Below are positions 49,301 to 61,410 of a stretch of 64,000 bases of DNA, piece by piece (the first letter of the stretch is position 1; each line of letters opens with the position of its first letter). The stretch covers positions 2,115,001 through 2,179,000 of the forward strand of contig JALDNG010000025.1 of NCBI GenBank assembly GCA_024349245.1, given 5' to 3'. This stretch comes from Neodontobutis hainanensis. Lineage: Eukaryota > Chordata > Actinopteri > Gobiiformes > Odontobutidae. The notes under the pieces were generated by a model, which had not been told where the DNA came from, did no database searches, and was given only the letters and a program-made list of their open reading frames with translations. A program made the position numbers and the translations under genes.

Positions 49301-52300
49301 GGATCTGAGATGCTCATTATATGCCCATTTTTGTAATATCCTCTGATGCAGAAGTCAGAAAAACCTGGATGTAATTGCCATTTTATTGCCCTGTGGTAGT
49401 CCAATATTGGTGAATGGGGAGCAATAAGCACATGACACCCATATTTATTTATAATCTACACTCAGGCCCGTAGCCAGACTTTGGTCTGAGAAACTACCAT
49501 GGTCCAGATTTTATTTACATATATTTATGTTTATTTAGTTTTAATCAAACAGTTGACTGACTCAAATATTCTCGGCTGTCTCTGGTCTTTCTGTGAGGAG
49601 TCTGCATGTCCTCCACGTGTTACCGTGGGTTCTCTCCGGGTACTCCGGCTTCCTCCCACCGTCCAAAGACATGCATGTACAGGTTAATCGGCAACTCTAA
49701 AGTCTCCCTAGTGAATGAAAGTGAGAGTGAATGGTTGTCTGTCAGTGTCTGTCTCTATATGTCAGCCCTGCGACTAACTGGCCATTGTCCAGGGTGTACC
49801 CCGCCTCAGGCCCAAAGCTGCTGGGATAGGCTCCAGTCACCCGCGACCCCTAACGGGACAAAGCGGTAGAAAATGAATGAATGAATGAATGAGTTGATTG
49901 CACATTGAGTTTTTTACTTTGTCCTTTGACTTCCTCACTACTCTGTTCTTTTTAAGCTGATGTTTTTGTTTTGTTGAAGAATGTATTTAGTTTTGTTGAA
50001 CAGCAGGAAGGCCTATGTCAGAGATTTAAGAGCTGAGCACCTCATGAGCAAAAGCAGGTTCATTCAACTTAATAGTAGGTATCCTCCCTCAGAACACTTA
50101 ACAAAATTGGGTTTTCCTTTATTTTGGATGATGTTAAATGATACTAAATGGTTTACAATGTGTTGATAATTATTTTCTGACTCAGTGTCAGATCCACTGA
50201 CCTCTAACATTCACATTTGTGATTAAAACATAAAACTGGGCTCTTAGAAAGAGCTATGGTAATTTGAAAATGAGCCTACCTCACATCTTTACAGATTTAC
50301 ACAGACTGTGGACGTAACCTGCTCATTTGGCACTAACAGGTGAGAGAGCTTATGTAGCTCCTCTGCATGCTCTCTGACAAAAAAATTATTTTATTAATGC
50401 TGCGGAAAAGCTTTCAGATTTACAGCATGTATTAGCCATATTAGTTTTATTGTTAGCACTGTTGAGCAACGTAGCCTAACTTATTTTCTGCTGTAAATAG
50501 AACCTAATCCCAGACTTAATTAATGTTCCTGCACAAAACATGTCTTCACTTTGTCTTCATTTTTCAATCATTATTACAGCAGTTAATTGTACAGATTAAA
50601 CTGTAAATATAGCTGCCTCTCCACAGTTCATCTTCAGTTAAACTTGCGTGCTATGGTCTCCATCAAATCACAGCTAATCAGACGGGAGCAGCCGATCTGA
50701 GATCACTGATGCTGTGTGAAGAACAGAGGAGAGCAAAAAGAGACAAGGCAGGACTGAAGCACAAACCAAACAAGTGATTATAAAGAATTGTTTGACAAGT
50801 TTGACAGCATTTGACTCAGAGGTCACATTTCAGAGGGAAACACGTTTAATTAGGTAATTAATAATAATTTTTCGCCCCGCAACTGTACCCCGGTACGGTA
50901 CCAGCTATGCACACCCCTGTTTAGTGTTACATTTTAACCAAGGTCCAGACCTCAGTCACCTCATAGCTGGCTACAGCCATGTTTACACTATCGGTCAAAG
51001 TTTGGACACACCTTCTCATTTACTGTTTTTTCTTTATTTGTATGGACTATTTACATTGTAGATTCTCTTTGAAGATATTAAAACTATGAATGAACACATA
51101 CGGAATTATGTAGTAAACAAAACAGTGTGAAATAACTAAAAAAGTGTTATATTTTAGACCCTTCAAAATAGCCACCCTTTTATTACTGCTTTGCACACTC
51201 TTGGCATTCTCTCGATGGGCTTCATGAAGGTGTCACCTGAAATGGTTTTCCAATAGTCTTGAATTTCAGAACAGAGGTTCTGATCCCTTGATGGCCCTTT
51301 TGCCTAAAAAGGTATGTGAACCTTTCGTGGTTTTTTGAATAAATCTGTCTTAAAATGTGATCTGATCTGTGTCTAAGTCAAGGGTATTGACAAACATAAT
51401 GTGTTTAATAATAAGTCTGATGTTTCATGTCTGAGCCCAGAAACTCAATGACCTTTTTATATACACACTGAGTACAAGCAAACAGATCCTGCCTGCCCTG
51501 GTTCAATGTGCCTTCAGTTTTAAATACATCCCAAACTGTATCACCAGCAAAGAATCACCACCCATCACATTCTCCTCCATGCATCACAGTGGGAATCATG
51601 CATTCACCTTTTCTGCGTTGCAAAAAGACACAGCGGGTGAACCAAAGAGTTTAAATTTGGACTAATTAGACCAAGACAGATTTTCACTGGTCTAATTTCC
51701 ATTTCTTCTTTTCCAAATTTCTTCTGCTTGTGGCATTTCCTTAGTAGTGTTTTTTACCAGCTATTTGACCATAAAGGCCTGTTTCATGGAGTCTCCTCTG
51801 AACAGTTGTAGAAATGTGTATGCTACTAGAACAATGTGTGGCATTGATCTGGGCTCTAATCTGAGGTGCTAACTTGTAATTTTTGAGGCTGGTGACTTGG
51901 ATGAATTTATCCTCAGCAGCAGAGGTGACTCCAATAGTAGGCTGTGTACCAACCTCACATCTGCACAACACAACTGATGGCCCCAACTTCTTTAAGAAGG
52001 CAAAATATTCTACAAATAAACCCTGACCAGGCACACCCGTGAAGTGAAAACCATTTAAAGTGCCTACATCATAAAGCTCATTGAGAGAGAGCCCAGGGTT
52101 TGCATTGCGGTCAACAAACCAAAGGGTGGCTACTTCTTCAACTTCCTCCAATTAAGAAGAAGTCTGCTGGCTACAGAGCCTTTTCTTATAGAGCCCCCTT
52201 TTATTGGAATGGAACTTCCTGGTGGAAGTGCGGCGAGCTGACTCTGTTGAGGCTTTCAAACGCAAACTCAAATCAACTGATTTTGTCAAACGTATGGAGA

Positions 52301-55300
52301 CTGATTGATCATGGGCTTATGTTCACACTGGCTATAGCTGTACGTACACAATCACGTACACACTCACACTGTTTGTATCTGTAGGTTATGCTCAACCTCT
52401 ACATACCACTTGTAATCATTTCTGAGCATTCATGGACCTGCGATGAACCCAGATATACCTATAAAAATAATAATTTGATGGGGGGCCAACTTCACGGAGC
52501 TTGACTCTGCTTTGTGTCGGTCTGCCTGCACGTAACAGCGCAGCTCTGTAAGCTCTGTGTCTGTGAGTGCGCTGCTCCGTTTAATCCGCATGACTCTGGG
52601 CACTCTCAGCGGCCTGTCTCAGAGAACAGCATGTCAAGTTTGCAATTGTGACGCATTGATAAATAAATAAATAAATATCAGAAGCTGATATTAAATGTGG
52701 TAAACTAAAACTCATTCATATCATCACACTCAGTCCATATTAGATTAGTCCCCATCTTTTTTAGTCATAAAGTATGTAGCCTACTGGACATTTATATATG
52801 GGCATGTGCGCTCATTTCCATATATCGATAAATAGGTTGATAAATTGACTATTGCGACAGGCCTAACTATGGCCTATATGAAAACCTACTTTTCCAATTG
52901 AACATTTAAATACTGGGAAATTGATGCAGTATCAAACAGTAATATTGCATTTTGCATGTTTTCTTGATTTATGTAATTCTATGCCTGACTTCCCATGTCA
53001 CTTTTATTTTTATAATCACTCCTGGCTGAAAATTGTTCTGCATAATTTAAAGTGGGGAATAAATAAATTCATAGTTGAAACCTGGTTTCCAAGTGGCAGT
53101 TAACTTAAAATTTTTGCTAATTTTTCTGACCCTAAAAACTGTTATAATTCGCAAATGCTTAACGGCTTAAATTTCAAAACAAAAGCCTAAACACATTTTA
53201 ATAAAAAAAGTTAAATTGGTGTGACAGCGCATCCTACAGAGGGACACAAAAATGGATGAAGAATGAAAAATTTAGTTTTTCAGAAACTCAAAAAATTTGG
53301 CCAGTCTAATTGGTCCCATGGCCAATTTTCAACGGTGTTGCCGCAGTGATATGACAGAAATACAAAAATTACGTACCCATATAAAATCTGAAAATTCTGT
53401 TTGTAGGAAAAGGAGGAAATTTGGCATACATAATATATGCATTGGAGGCTTTTGTAAAGAACCCCATCTGAGAAAGCAACACAATTTCACCTCGGCACCA
53501 GCACCGGGTTGCAATGACGAGGGACGATCATCGCCGCTTGTGGTTTTAATAAAGAATTATTATTGTAACCGGTGGTGGGTTGCGTTTACCACCTCCAAAT
53601 TGAAGAAGAATAGCAGCTTCAACTAACCACACTGAACTCTTTACCTGGAAGGTCATTACTACTTAAAATATAAATATTATCCCTTTAATATTAAAATCAC
53701 TAAGATTATTATTTATTCTTAGTCTTTACTAATAAGGCACTGTGTCATGTGTCTTATCAGAGCCCTTATATTTCGAAAGGATGATAGTCTATTTCAGTTC
53801 CTGGGCCATAACTAAGAGGCAACTAGGTGATCCAGTGAATGAAAAGCATCTTAAGTCAGATATGGGATGGGGCAAAAGTATTTAACATTCAAAACATCTA
53901 ACAGAATAGACAAGACAAAAATATCCATATCACAAAGAACTGCTTGTATTGCAATAAAAAATGCGATAGACATTTGTAAAAAGCAGTCAAAGTAAGCAGT
54001 TTGACCAATGGTCCACATGGTGTGGAACCATGTATTTCTTTATATATTCCAACTTATCTTTTATTAAAGCTATATATACACAGATTTAGATATTGCAAGT
54101 CTTATTTTTATCTCAATACTTAACATTGAATATCACATGTTTTTCTTATATTGTGCAGCAATAGAGTTTTTAAGAACAGATGAGCTGTAAAATCTATATG
54201 TTTAAAGATGTGTACAGAGGTGAGTGTGCACCACAGACCTGACAGGAGCGGAACTGGTTGACTAGCAGCGTACACCTCTGAGGGTCCTTTCGTCCGTCCA
54301 AACTGTCCAGCTCAGCGGCCACCTGGTTGAGCTCTTCATCAGCGTAGTAGAACTGGGCCAGGAGCTGGGGGTCTGTGCGCTGCACATACCCAAACACAAA
54401 AATAGCACTTTACTATGTGTAACAGTACGCACCATGATTTTTTTTTATTATACTAGGAAAGGCAGCCAAAGATGAAAAGTAACACAAACTGTTAGGCCAG
54501 ACACTTTCTCCAGCTCTTCCGGGGGGATACCGAGGCGTTCCCAGGCCAGCCGAGAGACAGGGGTTAAAACATGTGTTGCTCTAATTTATGAGCAAATAGA
54601 TATAGGCCACACCATTAAATCTGCAACATTGTTAACAAATGTTTATGCAGAGTGAAAGCCCCTGAGAACAGAAAGAGTGATGAGTGGGACTGGATTTTTA
54701 TAAGACCTATGGCTTTCACTCTTACTATGCACAGTTTTCTTGCAAGACAGGTCTTCTACCAAAGTCTTTTGCTGAAGCATGTATCACTCCAATTGTAAAA
54801 AAGGTAAAAACCTGAGCCGATTGTGCTTCTTACAGACCGATCTCTCTATTAAACACAGATTCTAAAATTTTAGCGTACGTCCTAGCCCACAGGTTGGACA
54901 ACATTCTCCCGACCATGTATTAATAGAATGTCTTTATTGGCATTGTACATGTACAACAAAATTAAGGTGACTCAAGTGCCCCCCTCAGGTGGGTGTATGA
55001 GAAGGGTACAAAAAAAAAGAACGCTATATAAATGCACCCCATTTACCTTTTAATTCAAACTGTGGTAGATGTAAGAGTGATTGGATACAGTCAGCGCATG
55101 TTTAGTAAAAAATTAAAAATTTCTGCCAACACAAACTTACAGTTAAAGTTACTTAGCAGACGCTTTTATCCAAAGCGACTTACACGAAGCTTCCAATCAC
55201 CAGTGTTACAGCTGGAGCATCACTGGAGAGCAAGGGGGATTAAGTGTCTTGCCCAAGGACACAACAACAGTATGAACTGTGAGGAGAGCGGGAATCGAAC

Positions 55301-58300
55301 CGCCTACCTTCCGGTTGCTCTACCACTGAACCACTGCGCCCCTACTGTACTTATTTCACTGATGTGTAAGGTATATTGGCCAACACTGACCGAGGAGAAA
55401 CATCTTGAGTGTCACATTCTGCATTCCTCATACCATAGGAACACTCCTGCAGCACTGCATCAGGGTACCACAAAATTAGCTTTACAATATTTGTTTTCCT
55501 GTTTGTCATATTCAGTAGATATACACACTCTTCTTTCAAAAGCAAATCTAATACTTATGTTATAGATACGGCCAATGCCAGGTCCTAACTCCAGAAACAG
55601 CTGCAGTGGTATTTTGGAAGAATAAATCAGTGACGTAGCTCATAGTTGAGAACAAGAATGTCTGTGTCTGTTGAAACAAGCAGGTTTTAATTAAAAAGTT
55701 ATTTATCAGAATTTGCAAAGTGGTTCACAGCAAGAAGGTTGTGAGTTCAAAACCCGGCTGACTCAAACATCCTCGGCCGACTTTCTGTGAGGAGTCTGCA
55801 TGTCCACCACGCGATACCGTGTGTTCTCTCCGGGTACTCCAGCTTCCTCCCACCGTCAAAAGACATGCATGTATAGGTTAATTGGCAACTCTAAAGTTTC
55901 CCTAGTGAATGATTGTGAAAGTGAATGGTTCTCCGTCACTGTCTGTCTCTAAATGTCAGCCCTGCGACTAACTGGTCACTGTCCAGGGAGTACACCCACC
56001 TAAGGCCTAAAGCTGCTGGAATATGCTCCAGTCACCCGTTACCCCAAACGGGACTAAGAAATAGAAAATTAATAAATGTATGAATATATTAATGAATACA
56101 TTCTCAGAATAGTAGTGCTGCTTTAATTCAATCTAGTTCTGTAAGGAGATGGCTCCTTCTTAAAATGTATGGTAATATGGCCAAGATAATTACAATACAA
56201 ATACAATAAAACTCTTTTCACTATTTTATAGACTAGTAAATACTTAAACTAAGATCCAATCACAAGGCTTGGATTAGTTATAAGCAAAAGTCTATTCCTA
56301 TATGACTTCTATAAAAGTCAGAAATTTGAGCAGTTAGCTTATCTGAAGGATTAAGGTGTGAGACAGAAAAAATACTTTGAGTTGTAGATGACTAAGGTTG
56401 GAAATACTGACTCTTTTATTGTGTTTTAATTTATCTACCTTCTGGTCCTGCTCGTTTGTTTTTAGAGGACTTCTCCAAATGTTTATCTTCAACTATCAAA
56501 CTTGAAAATATTCTGATACTCTTGGATTTTAACCTTCATATTGATGACGCTTCATGTAATTTGTCTGAGTTTTTAAACTCTCACTGAATCATTTCACTTT
56601 AAACCGCATGTCTCTGGGTCAGATTTGTTGACAATAAAATCAAAGCATAATAAAAAGGCCTACCCTATTTGATGGAGAAGAACTAGCCTAATGTCTAAAA
56701 TGTCTGTATACAATACAGTGATGAAGGGTCAGAGCTGCTTTCTTTGGTGAAATGCAGTCCGCCAGAGTTCTTCTGCAGTAGTCCTTTCGAATACATGGTG
56801 CACATAGGCTACAGGAAGGTCTGCCCTATTTCTAAAAAAAAAGTTACAATTCTGGCTGCAGTCTATGCTGTGCACTACACAGAGGCAGCCCTTAATTACC
56901 TGATTAACTGTGCATCGTTAACGAGAGACCTCTGCATAGGGTCAGTGTGGCTAATTGGGAGAATTCCTGGTGGGCAGGTCTGTTTAGTGATAGCATGACA
57001 GTGTCGTCAGGGAATTAAACAAATGCTTGTTCTGTGCAGCCTTGTGGCTTTACTGATGGAAATTTTGTTAGGCCTAAGTTTGTAACGTCAAAATCAGTCA
57101 ATGAGTTCTTTCCTCGAGCACTCTCACCACTTGCCACAGCATAAAACAGCGGCAGAACCGAGCAACACACAATCGTTTGACAATAAACTGGCTTCACCCA
57201 ACCACTAACTATGAGTGAAAGAAATGTTTTTCTGTTATTCATATTCTCTGAAAAATGGTAAAAAAAAAAAACAAATTCTGCTTATGAGCACAACTGTTTA
57301 TGCTCCTTCTGTAATCTAGTGATGAGTAAACCTGGTTCAGACTGTGATAGCACAGCCGCACTAATTACAGATCTTTTTCATTTTTAAAACATAGATTTTA
57401 GCCACTGCCCCCCAACTATGACAGTTAAAGAGTTACATTCTTCAGTCTGTGAGGTTGGGGCAGCTCACAATGGCCAGCTAAAATAACATCATCTAAAATT
57501 CCCCAGAATAAAAAGGGAATAACATGTTTTCACTATAACTGTTCAGTCCCACATACTTGTGACTACAATCCCATAACTGTTAACATACTGCTTATGGTGA
57601 TTTTAGACCCACTCCTTTTTTACCGCTTAGTATAATAAATTATGATGAATTAATCCAATTAGTTGTTTTAGCCCTATCCAGAAGCTTTTGCTTTAACCTT
57701 TTCTTCAAGATGACCTGGATGACTGAGAACCTTCACAGACAAGCCTTATCTAACTTTAACCTGACAACATTAACATAAATAGTATAGTATGAAAAACACA
57801 TACAGAAGACTCAAGTGAATTGTTTTGAAAATGTAAGCTTGAAACAACAGGGGAGAACAGGGAGTAAGAGCTGCACCAATTGCCTGTGGAGAATTGACTC
57901 AGCAGATTCAGCCCTGTCTCCTGTGGATTTCACCCTCCTGCTGTCACCTGTCCTTGCTGCACAAACATAGAGATGACAGTCTACCGCAGTCACAAACCCA
58001 TCCTTTCAGGCTTGTCCTGCTTAAATGTACACACTGTTTTTAACATTGAACTGTGTAATGTTTCTACAGAGATGCATTTAACAGAACCTGACCCACCGAA
58101 TAGCACTATCCTCCTGTGCTCAAGCCTCGTCTTTTAGCTGCTCATTGGAGGCCTAATTTTTAATTTAGGGATGTAGAACTCTCAACCGGATGCTTCACGT
58201 ACGTCCCCAGCACTCAGGTCTCAAAACAAACCCTGCCTTTAGCCTGCACACTATTCCTGGCTCTATTTGCTGCCTCCTGGACTCTTTCCAGGGATCAGAA

Positions 58301-61300
58301 AGAGGGGAAACCTGTTCACTCTGATCCATCAGCTGGCTGGACAGAGTCATCTCCTTTATTTATTATTTATTATTCAGGACTCAGCATAAAAGCCCTGGCA
58401 GAGAGAGACATTCTTCACAAACAAAACTGAACCATTTTTTAAATATTGTATTCATCAGAATTAGAAAACTGAGCCTAAGGATGCTGAGTTGTGCTGATGC
58501 AGTCAACTTCGGTCTATAAAATAGACTCTGTGTGCACGTGGCAGAGTGGTTAGCACTCCTGCCTTACAGCCAGAAGATCTTGAGTTCAAAACCTGGCCGA
58601 CTCAAATATTCTCGGCCATCTCCGGTCTTTCTGTGAGGAGTATGCATGTACTGTTTAAGTAATTATTCAGTCAGAGACATTTATTCTTAACATACTAAAA
58701 AACGTTTATAACTTCAAAACCTTCTTATTAGCAACACCAAAAAAACAAACTGTAGAATAGCATTATACATTTCTAACTGAAGGTAAGATTTGATTGAATC
58801 TTATTAACCAGGTTTGGTCCAGTGACGGTGGAGCAGTAAGGCCTTTAGCAGCTATCTTCGGGTCAGCTGACAAATAGTTTAGCCAACTGTATATATTCTG
58901 AACATTATTTTAACAAATGCAAAATTTACTCACCTACAAACTGGAGCGTGGTTCATTTAGTGCAGTTGCACGGTGAAAAAGTGATTTAAATCAGCTGAAT
59001 TAAACCAAACACAGCTAGCATTAGCTTTTAGCTAATAGCAAACAATATCCATTTATAAACAGCAGCTGCTAACAAACTAATTAACAAAAAACAAAGACAT
59101 ACTGGCTAAAAAGCTTCAGAAAACATAGGTTAACTAAAAAAATTCTTTGGGTTTTTAAACTTTGCCTAAAATAGTTAGGCCTCCGCAAGTCTCTCTTCTG
59201 TCCATAAATATCCAGCGGCATCTTCTCCGGAGAGCAGCGTAAACAACAAGACGTGCCAATCAAACTTATTAGCCACACCCCTGTGAGCCAACATAGCAGA
59301 ATGGAGGCAGGCGATTGGTCAGTTATTAATCTTAATATCATAAGTTATCTGGCAAATATCAATATAACGATTACGGGAATAATAAGAATCTGTTAAAACA
59401 TAGTTAGAATGATGACTGTAACTTCGTAATTAGCACCTATTTTTCAATGGATGTCAATGGGAGTCAGGCTTGATGGAGCCTACAACTACTTCCGTATAAG
59501 CTTCAAACCCGGAAGGGGGCTTGCTATCTCCGCCCCTTCTACTGTCAATGGTAGAAGTTTTAGGAACCCCAACTTCCTAAAAATAAAAAATAAAAATAAA
59601 AACTCACATGCTCAATGCATGCACTCGTGACAAAACTTGTAACCAAGTGTTTACTGCACTGTTGTTAAACTTTGTCAATGCAGTACAGTTTTGGCATTTG
59701 AAAGCCCTGTGAGAGTGGGTCAGAGAGACCTGCTCTGGAACTATGCAGGACTTCACTGAGAGGAAAGGCAGCTTAAATATCAATTGCATAGCTTCAGTCA
59801 AGTGAACATGCTGAGTCAAGAGTTTTCTATCTTCAGCAGAACAGAGTTCAATAATACAGCTCACCGTTGATCCAAAATAACAATGCAACACAGTGTTGAA
59901 CATTAAAGGCCAGAGAGGGAAGCAGTTTAAATAGATGCAGCAGAGTGTTGTAGTGTAGTTTTACCCTTCTGATGATGTATTGTTGCAGTAGTAATGTATG
60001 CAATTTTAATGACCAAGGGTTGAGTCAGTGTCTCTTGATTCCTTTAAGACACAGCACGTCACTCAGAGCCCACAGACCTGTATGAGTTATTCTGACCAAG
60101 GCTATGATTTGTCGCAAAGAGCGCTGATGTAACAGCTCAGCGCTTAAACTCTTTTAGGGTCATGACAATAGTGTGGTGAACCCCAGCATTAGACCTAACC
60201 CCAACAATAGAGCTCTGAGCGCTGTGACAGCAGTTGTGGTTGGGCAGAGAGGAGAGCAGTGACGCAGGTGAGAGCATGTGCTCTACTCCAACATGTCATT
60301 ACTTTACCTGTCTGCTGGCACTCAGGCACAAACAAAAAAAAATACATTGAAGCCCTCACTGCCCTGTATGAACAGTCTATGACAAGCACAATTTAGAGAA
60401 AACTACTACAGGATATTTTGTTCCGTCTGTCTGATCTTTCCTCAGACAGACAAAACACACAGGATTAATGCTGCAGTTATCTGGTAGTGGGAAAGACATC
60501 GGAAACAGAAGTATTCTGGTATTCGTTTGACCGTGTATCCCTGTTTCAGGTAACACATGCACAGGCTAATGAGAAGACAAAACTATACAGCAGTGAAATT
60601 TGTGGTGTGACCATCACTGCCTGATTCACTTATCAGTTAATGGAAACTTATTTTGTAAAAAAATTATTTTGCAACATTTGAAAATTTGGCTTCAGAATTT
60701 ACTTAATCATTTTATCAAATCACATAATCAGAGATTGTTCTCAAACATAGTCTCCTGACAGAACCACATATTTGACAGGTGAAACTTTTACTGTGATCAA
60801 ACATGATCCATGTTCTTCACATATGAACTTTAAATGAGAAGTTGCAGTAAACCTTTACAGCTGGCTTTACAAACATGTCCTCTCTAAATGTGTTGCACTA
60901 ATCAACAAATCCCACATTACCCTCTCAATGATACTGTCAAACAGCAGAACACAAAAATTTGTATCTTTTATTTCTAAAAAATATATTTGAAGTAGATGTG
61001 TTATTGTTTGTTTTTAATATTTGTAATCATACAATATTTTTAGCAGTGAAACCAATAACATTAATACTGTTTTTTTAAAGTTGTGAAGGTGACAGAAAAT
61101 GTAAATCGCAGCACCAACTAAAACGTTTTGAAAAGTGTTACCATGTGAATAATGTTTCTATTAAATCAATGCGTTATTCCTAATTAAAGCAAAAAATAAA
61201 ACTCCAACACCAAAGGCATCAATTCACTCGGAGCACATAAGGAGTGGGCTAACGCTAACAGCAGATGTGACCAGAAGCGAGAGCTAGCGAGCGACGCGGT

Positions 61301-61410
61301 TAGCAATATTTTATTCTGTAAAAACAAATACATAACACAAAACTGACACGATGTGTGAGTTATATAAAACTTACCTTGGGCTTATACAGCCATTTCCGAA
61401 AGCGGTTCAT
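40356..61410 (-). CDS. zfyve28: ZFYVE28 / LST2, lateral signaling target protein 2 (FYVE protein)
   Basis: Coding exons, 5' to 3' on the minus strand: 61410-61375, 54379-54239, 46458-46321, 45955-45753, 45662-45573, 45486-45397, 45327-45226, 45158-43692, 43515-43420, 41390-41227, 41148-41035, 40922-40821, 40712-40609, 40487-40356. They total 2979 nt, giving 992 residues, longer than human ZFYVE28 (887). The N-terminus [12 protein letters not shown] and the helical region to about residue 265 are highly conserved. Residues 267-755 come from one 1467-nt exon, acidic, Ser/Pro-rich and probably disordered. The C-terminus is a FYVE finger (about 915-985) with [22 protein letters not shown] and RVCTHC, so PI3P binding and both zinc sites look intact. 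Family knowledge: LST2 sits on endosomes and dampens EGFR signalling, controlled by ubiquitination. Start chosen because exon 1 matches the family N-terminus. Confidence 0.95.
41456..42827. mobile_element. hAT-like element in a zfyve28 intron
   Basis: It begins TAGGGATGTAACGATT and ends AATCGTTACATCCCTA, exact inverse 16-base termini of a type known from fish hAT elements. The flanking 8-mers do not match, so the target duplication has decayed or the boundary is shifted. The 1.37-kb interior lacks a recognisable transposase and contains a copy of dispersed repeat D. Confidence 0.75.
42600..42770 (+). repeat. Dispersed repeat family D, copy 3 (inside the hAT-like element)
   Basis: Contains AATACGTCCGTTTATGCAAT, TTTTACTATGCAGTAAAAGC, CCAAAAAGCCCGGATGTATT and GCCATTTTATTGCCCTGTCA, matching the copies at 9538, 24660 and 49340. 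It sits just inside the right end of the 41456-42827 element. Confidence 0.7.
42948..43110 (+). mobile_element. Tc1-type terminal fragment
   Basis: CGACAAGAAAAAGTATGTGA, followed by TGATCTGATCT and GACAAACATAATGTGTCTAA, matches the end of the 29165-29718 element and also 51303-51410. Only one end is present. Confidence 0.65.
46015..46272 (-). mobile_element. tRNA-headed SINE filling zfyve28 intron 3
   Basis: Read on the minus strand the head is GGCGCAGTGGTAGAGCGG (A-box-like) with GATCGATTCCC (B-box-like), followed by TGTCCTTGGGCAAGACACTT and a tail. A close relative is at 55141-55345. The intron (45956-46320) is only 365 bases, about 70% of which is this SINE. Confidence 0.75.
46552..46790. 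repeat. Interspersed fish repeat fragment
   Basis: The sequence GTGTGCATTTATATAGCACT, then TGATGCATCCATTCACTCCA, is a motif of common teleost SINE-like repeats. No clear tRNA head was seen. Confidence 0.4.
46800..49320. other. zfyve28 intron 2, left part
   Basis: No exon recognised. A short end fragment at about 48140-48200 (GTACAGTGTCCCAACTTTTT) resembles termini of fish DNA transposons. The rest shows nothing identifiable. Confidence 0.45.
49340..49458 (+). repeat. Dispersed repeat family D, copy 4
   Basis: Contains CTGGATGTAATTGCCATTTT, ATTGCCCTGTGGTAG, GTGAATGGGGAGCAATAAGC and CCATATTTATTTATAATCTA, matching the other three copies. The left part is the most diverged. Confidence 0.65.
49550..49893 (+). 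mobile_element. SINE of the family ending in a (GAAT)n tail
   Basis: Contains TTTCTGTGAGGAGTCTGCAT, GTGGGTTCTCTCCGGGTACT, CCAAAGACATGCATGTACAG, GCTGGGATAGGCTCCAGTC-like sequence (CTGCTGGGATAGGCTCCAGT) and a GAATGAATGAATGAATGA tail. A second copy is at 55737-56085, a head-containing fragment at 58537-58640 and a tail piece at 21672-21723. The tRNA-like head is missing here. Confidence 0.8.
50983..51290. mobile_element. Tc1-type fragment A
   Basis: The string TTTGGACACACCTTCTCATT, and further on TTTGCACACTCTTGGCATTC and ATGGTTTTCCAATAGTCTTG, are familiar from a widespread fish Tc1 lineage (coding sense on the minus strand). One end and a little coding sequence remain. It appears joined to a different Tc1 fragment at about 51300. 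Confidence 0.6.
51300..52150 (-). mobile_element. Tc1-type fragment B with partial transposase
   Basis: The left end (GGTATGTGAACC, TGATCTGATCTGTGTCTAAG, GACAAACATAATGTGTTTAA) matches the 29165 and 42948 fragments. On the minus strand at 52151-51741 the frame encodes [40 protein letters not shown] and [17 protein letters not shown], a Tc1 DNA-binding region. Catalytic-domain remnants with stops follow to about 51480. Confidence 0.7.
52155..52320 (+). mobile_element. Non-LTR retrotransposon fragment (3' end of RT reading frame)
   Basis: Translation, with one frame change, reads [15 protein letters not shown], then [14 protein letters not shown]. This resembles the C-terminal A-P-x-x-W-N-x-L-P ... 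D-S-x-x-x-F-K-x-x-L-K signature of Rex1/L2/CR1-type fish LINEs. Confidence 0.6.
54485..54560 (-). mobile_element. RTE/Rex3-like 3' fragment
   Basis: On the minus strand it encodes [24 protein letters not shown] sequence, typical of the last part of the Rex3/RTE reading frame. It is the portion missing from the copy at 36664-37697, in another location and orientation. Confidence 0.6.
54760..54925 (+). mobile_element. L1-clade LINE fragment (start of RT domain)
   Basis: In frame, [20 protein letters not shown] is followed by [13 protein letters not shown]. This is the classic S-Y-R-P-I-S-L-L-N reverse-transcriptase motif of L1-type elements. A frameshift separates it from the preceding [12 protein letters not shown] stretch. 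Confidence 0.75.
55141..55345 (-). mobile_element. tRNA-headed SINE, second copy
   Basis: Shares ACGCTTTTATCCAAAGCGAC, TTAAGTGTCTTGCCCAAGGA and GCGGGAATCGAACCGCCTAC with the SINE at 46015-46272, same orientation. It lies in zfyve28 intron 1. Confidence 0.75.
55737..56085 (+). mobile_element. SINE, second copy of the 49550 family
   Basis: Has the B-box-like GAGTTCAAAACCCGGC, then TTTCTGTGAGGAGTCTGCAT, CCGGGTACTCCAGCTTCCTC, AAAGACATGCATGTATAGGT and GTCACCCGTTACCCCAAACG. More diverged than the 49550 copy. Confidence 0.75.
56430..56640 (+). mobile_element. LINE endonuclease-domain fragment
   Basis: The open stretch encodes [20 protein letters not shown], then a [18 protein letters not shown] segment and [10 protein letters not shown]. 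The D-F-N-x-H-x-D core matches the APE endonuclease of Rex1/L2-type LINEs, with the usual Gly replaced by Leu. Only this piece remains. Confidence 0.65.
57205..57295. mobile_element. Transposon end fragment
   Basis: ACTATGAGTGAAAGAAATGT and TTATTCATATTCTCTGAAAA, with TATGAGCACAACTGT, match sequence at 25530-25610 next to the Tc1 remnant. Probably a solitary end of the same family. Confidence 0.5.
57300..61374. other. zfyve28 intron 1, right part
   Basis: About 4 kb with no recognisable exon. It includes the SINE fragment at 58537-58640 and a stretch at 59270-59560 that looks like an unidentified interspersed repeat (TCAATGGGAGTCAGGCTTGA). No other feature seen. Confidence 0.45.
58537..58640 (+). 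mobile_element. SINE 5' fragment with tRNA-like head
   Basis: Begins GTGGCAGAGTGGTTAGCACT (A-box-like), then TCTTGAGTTCAAAACCTGGC (B-box-like) and CTTTCTGTGAGGAGTATGCA, so it preserves the head missing from the copy at 49550. Truncated after about 100 bases. Confidence 0.75.

Noticed and set aside
55032..55565. Plus-strand open frame of 177 codons
   Set aside because: Most of it is the antisense of a tRNA-headed SINE. No domain and no splice support.
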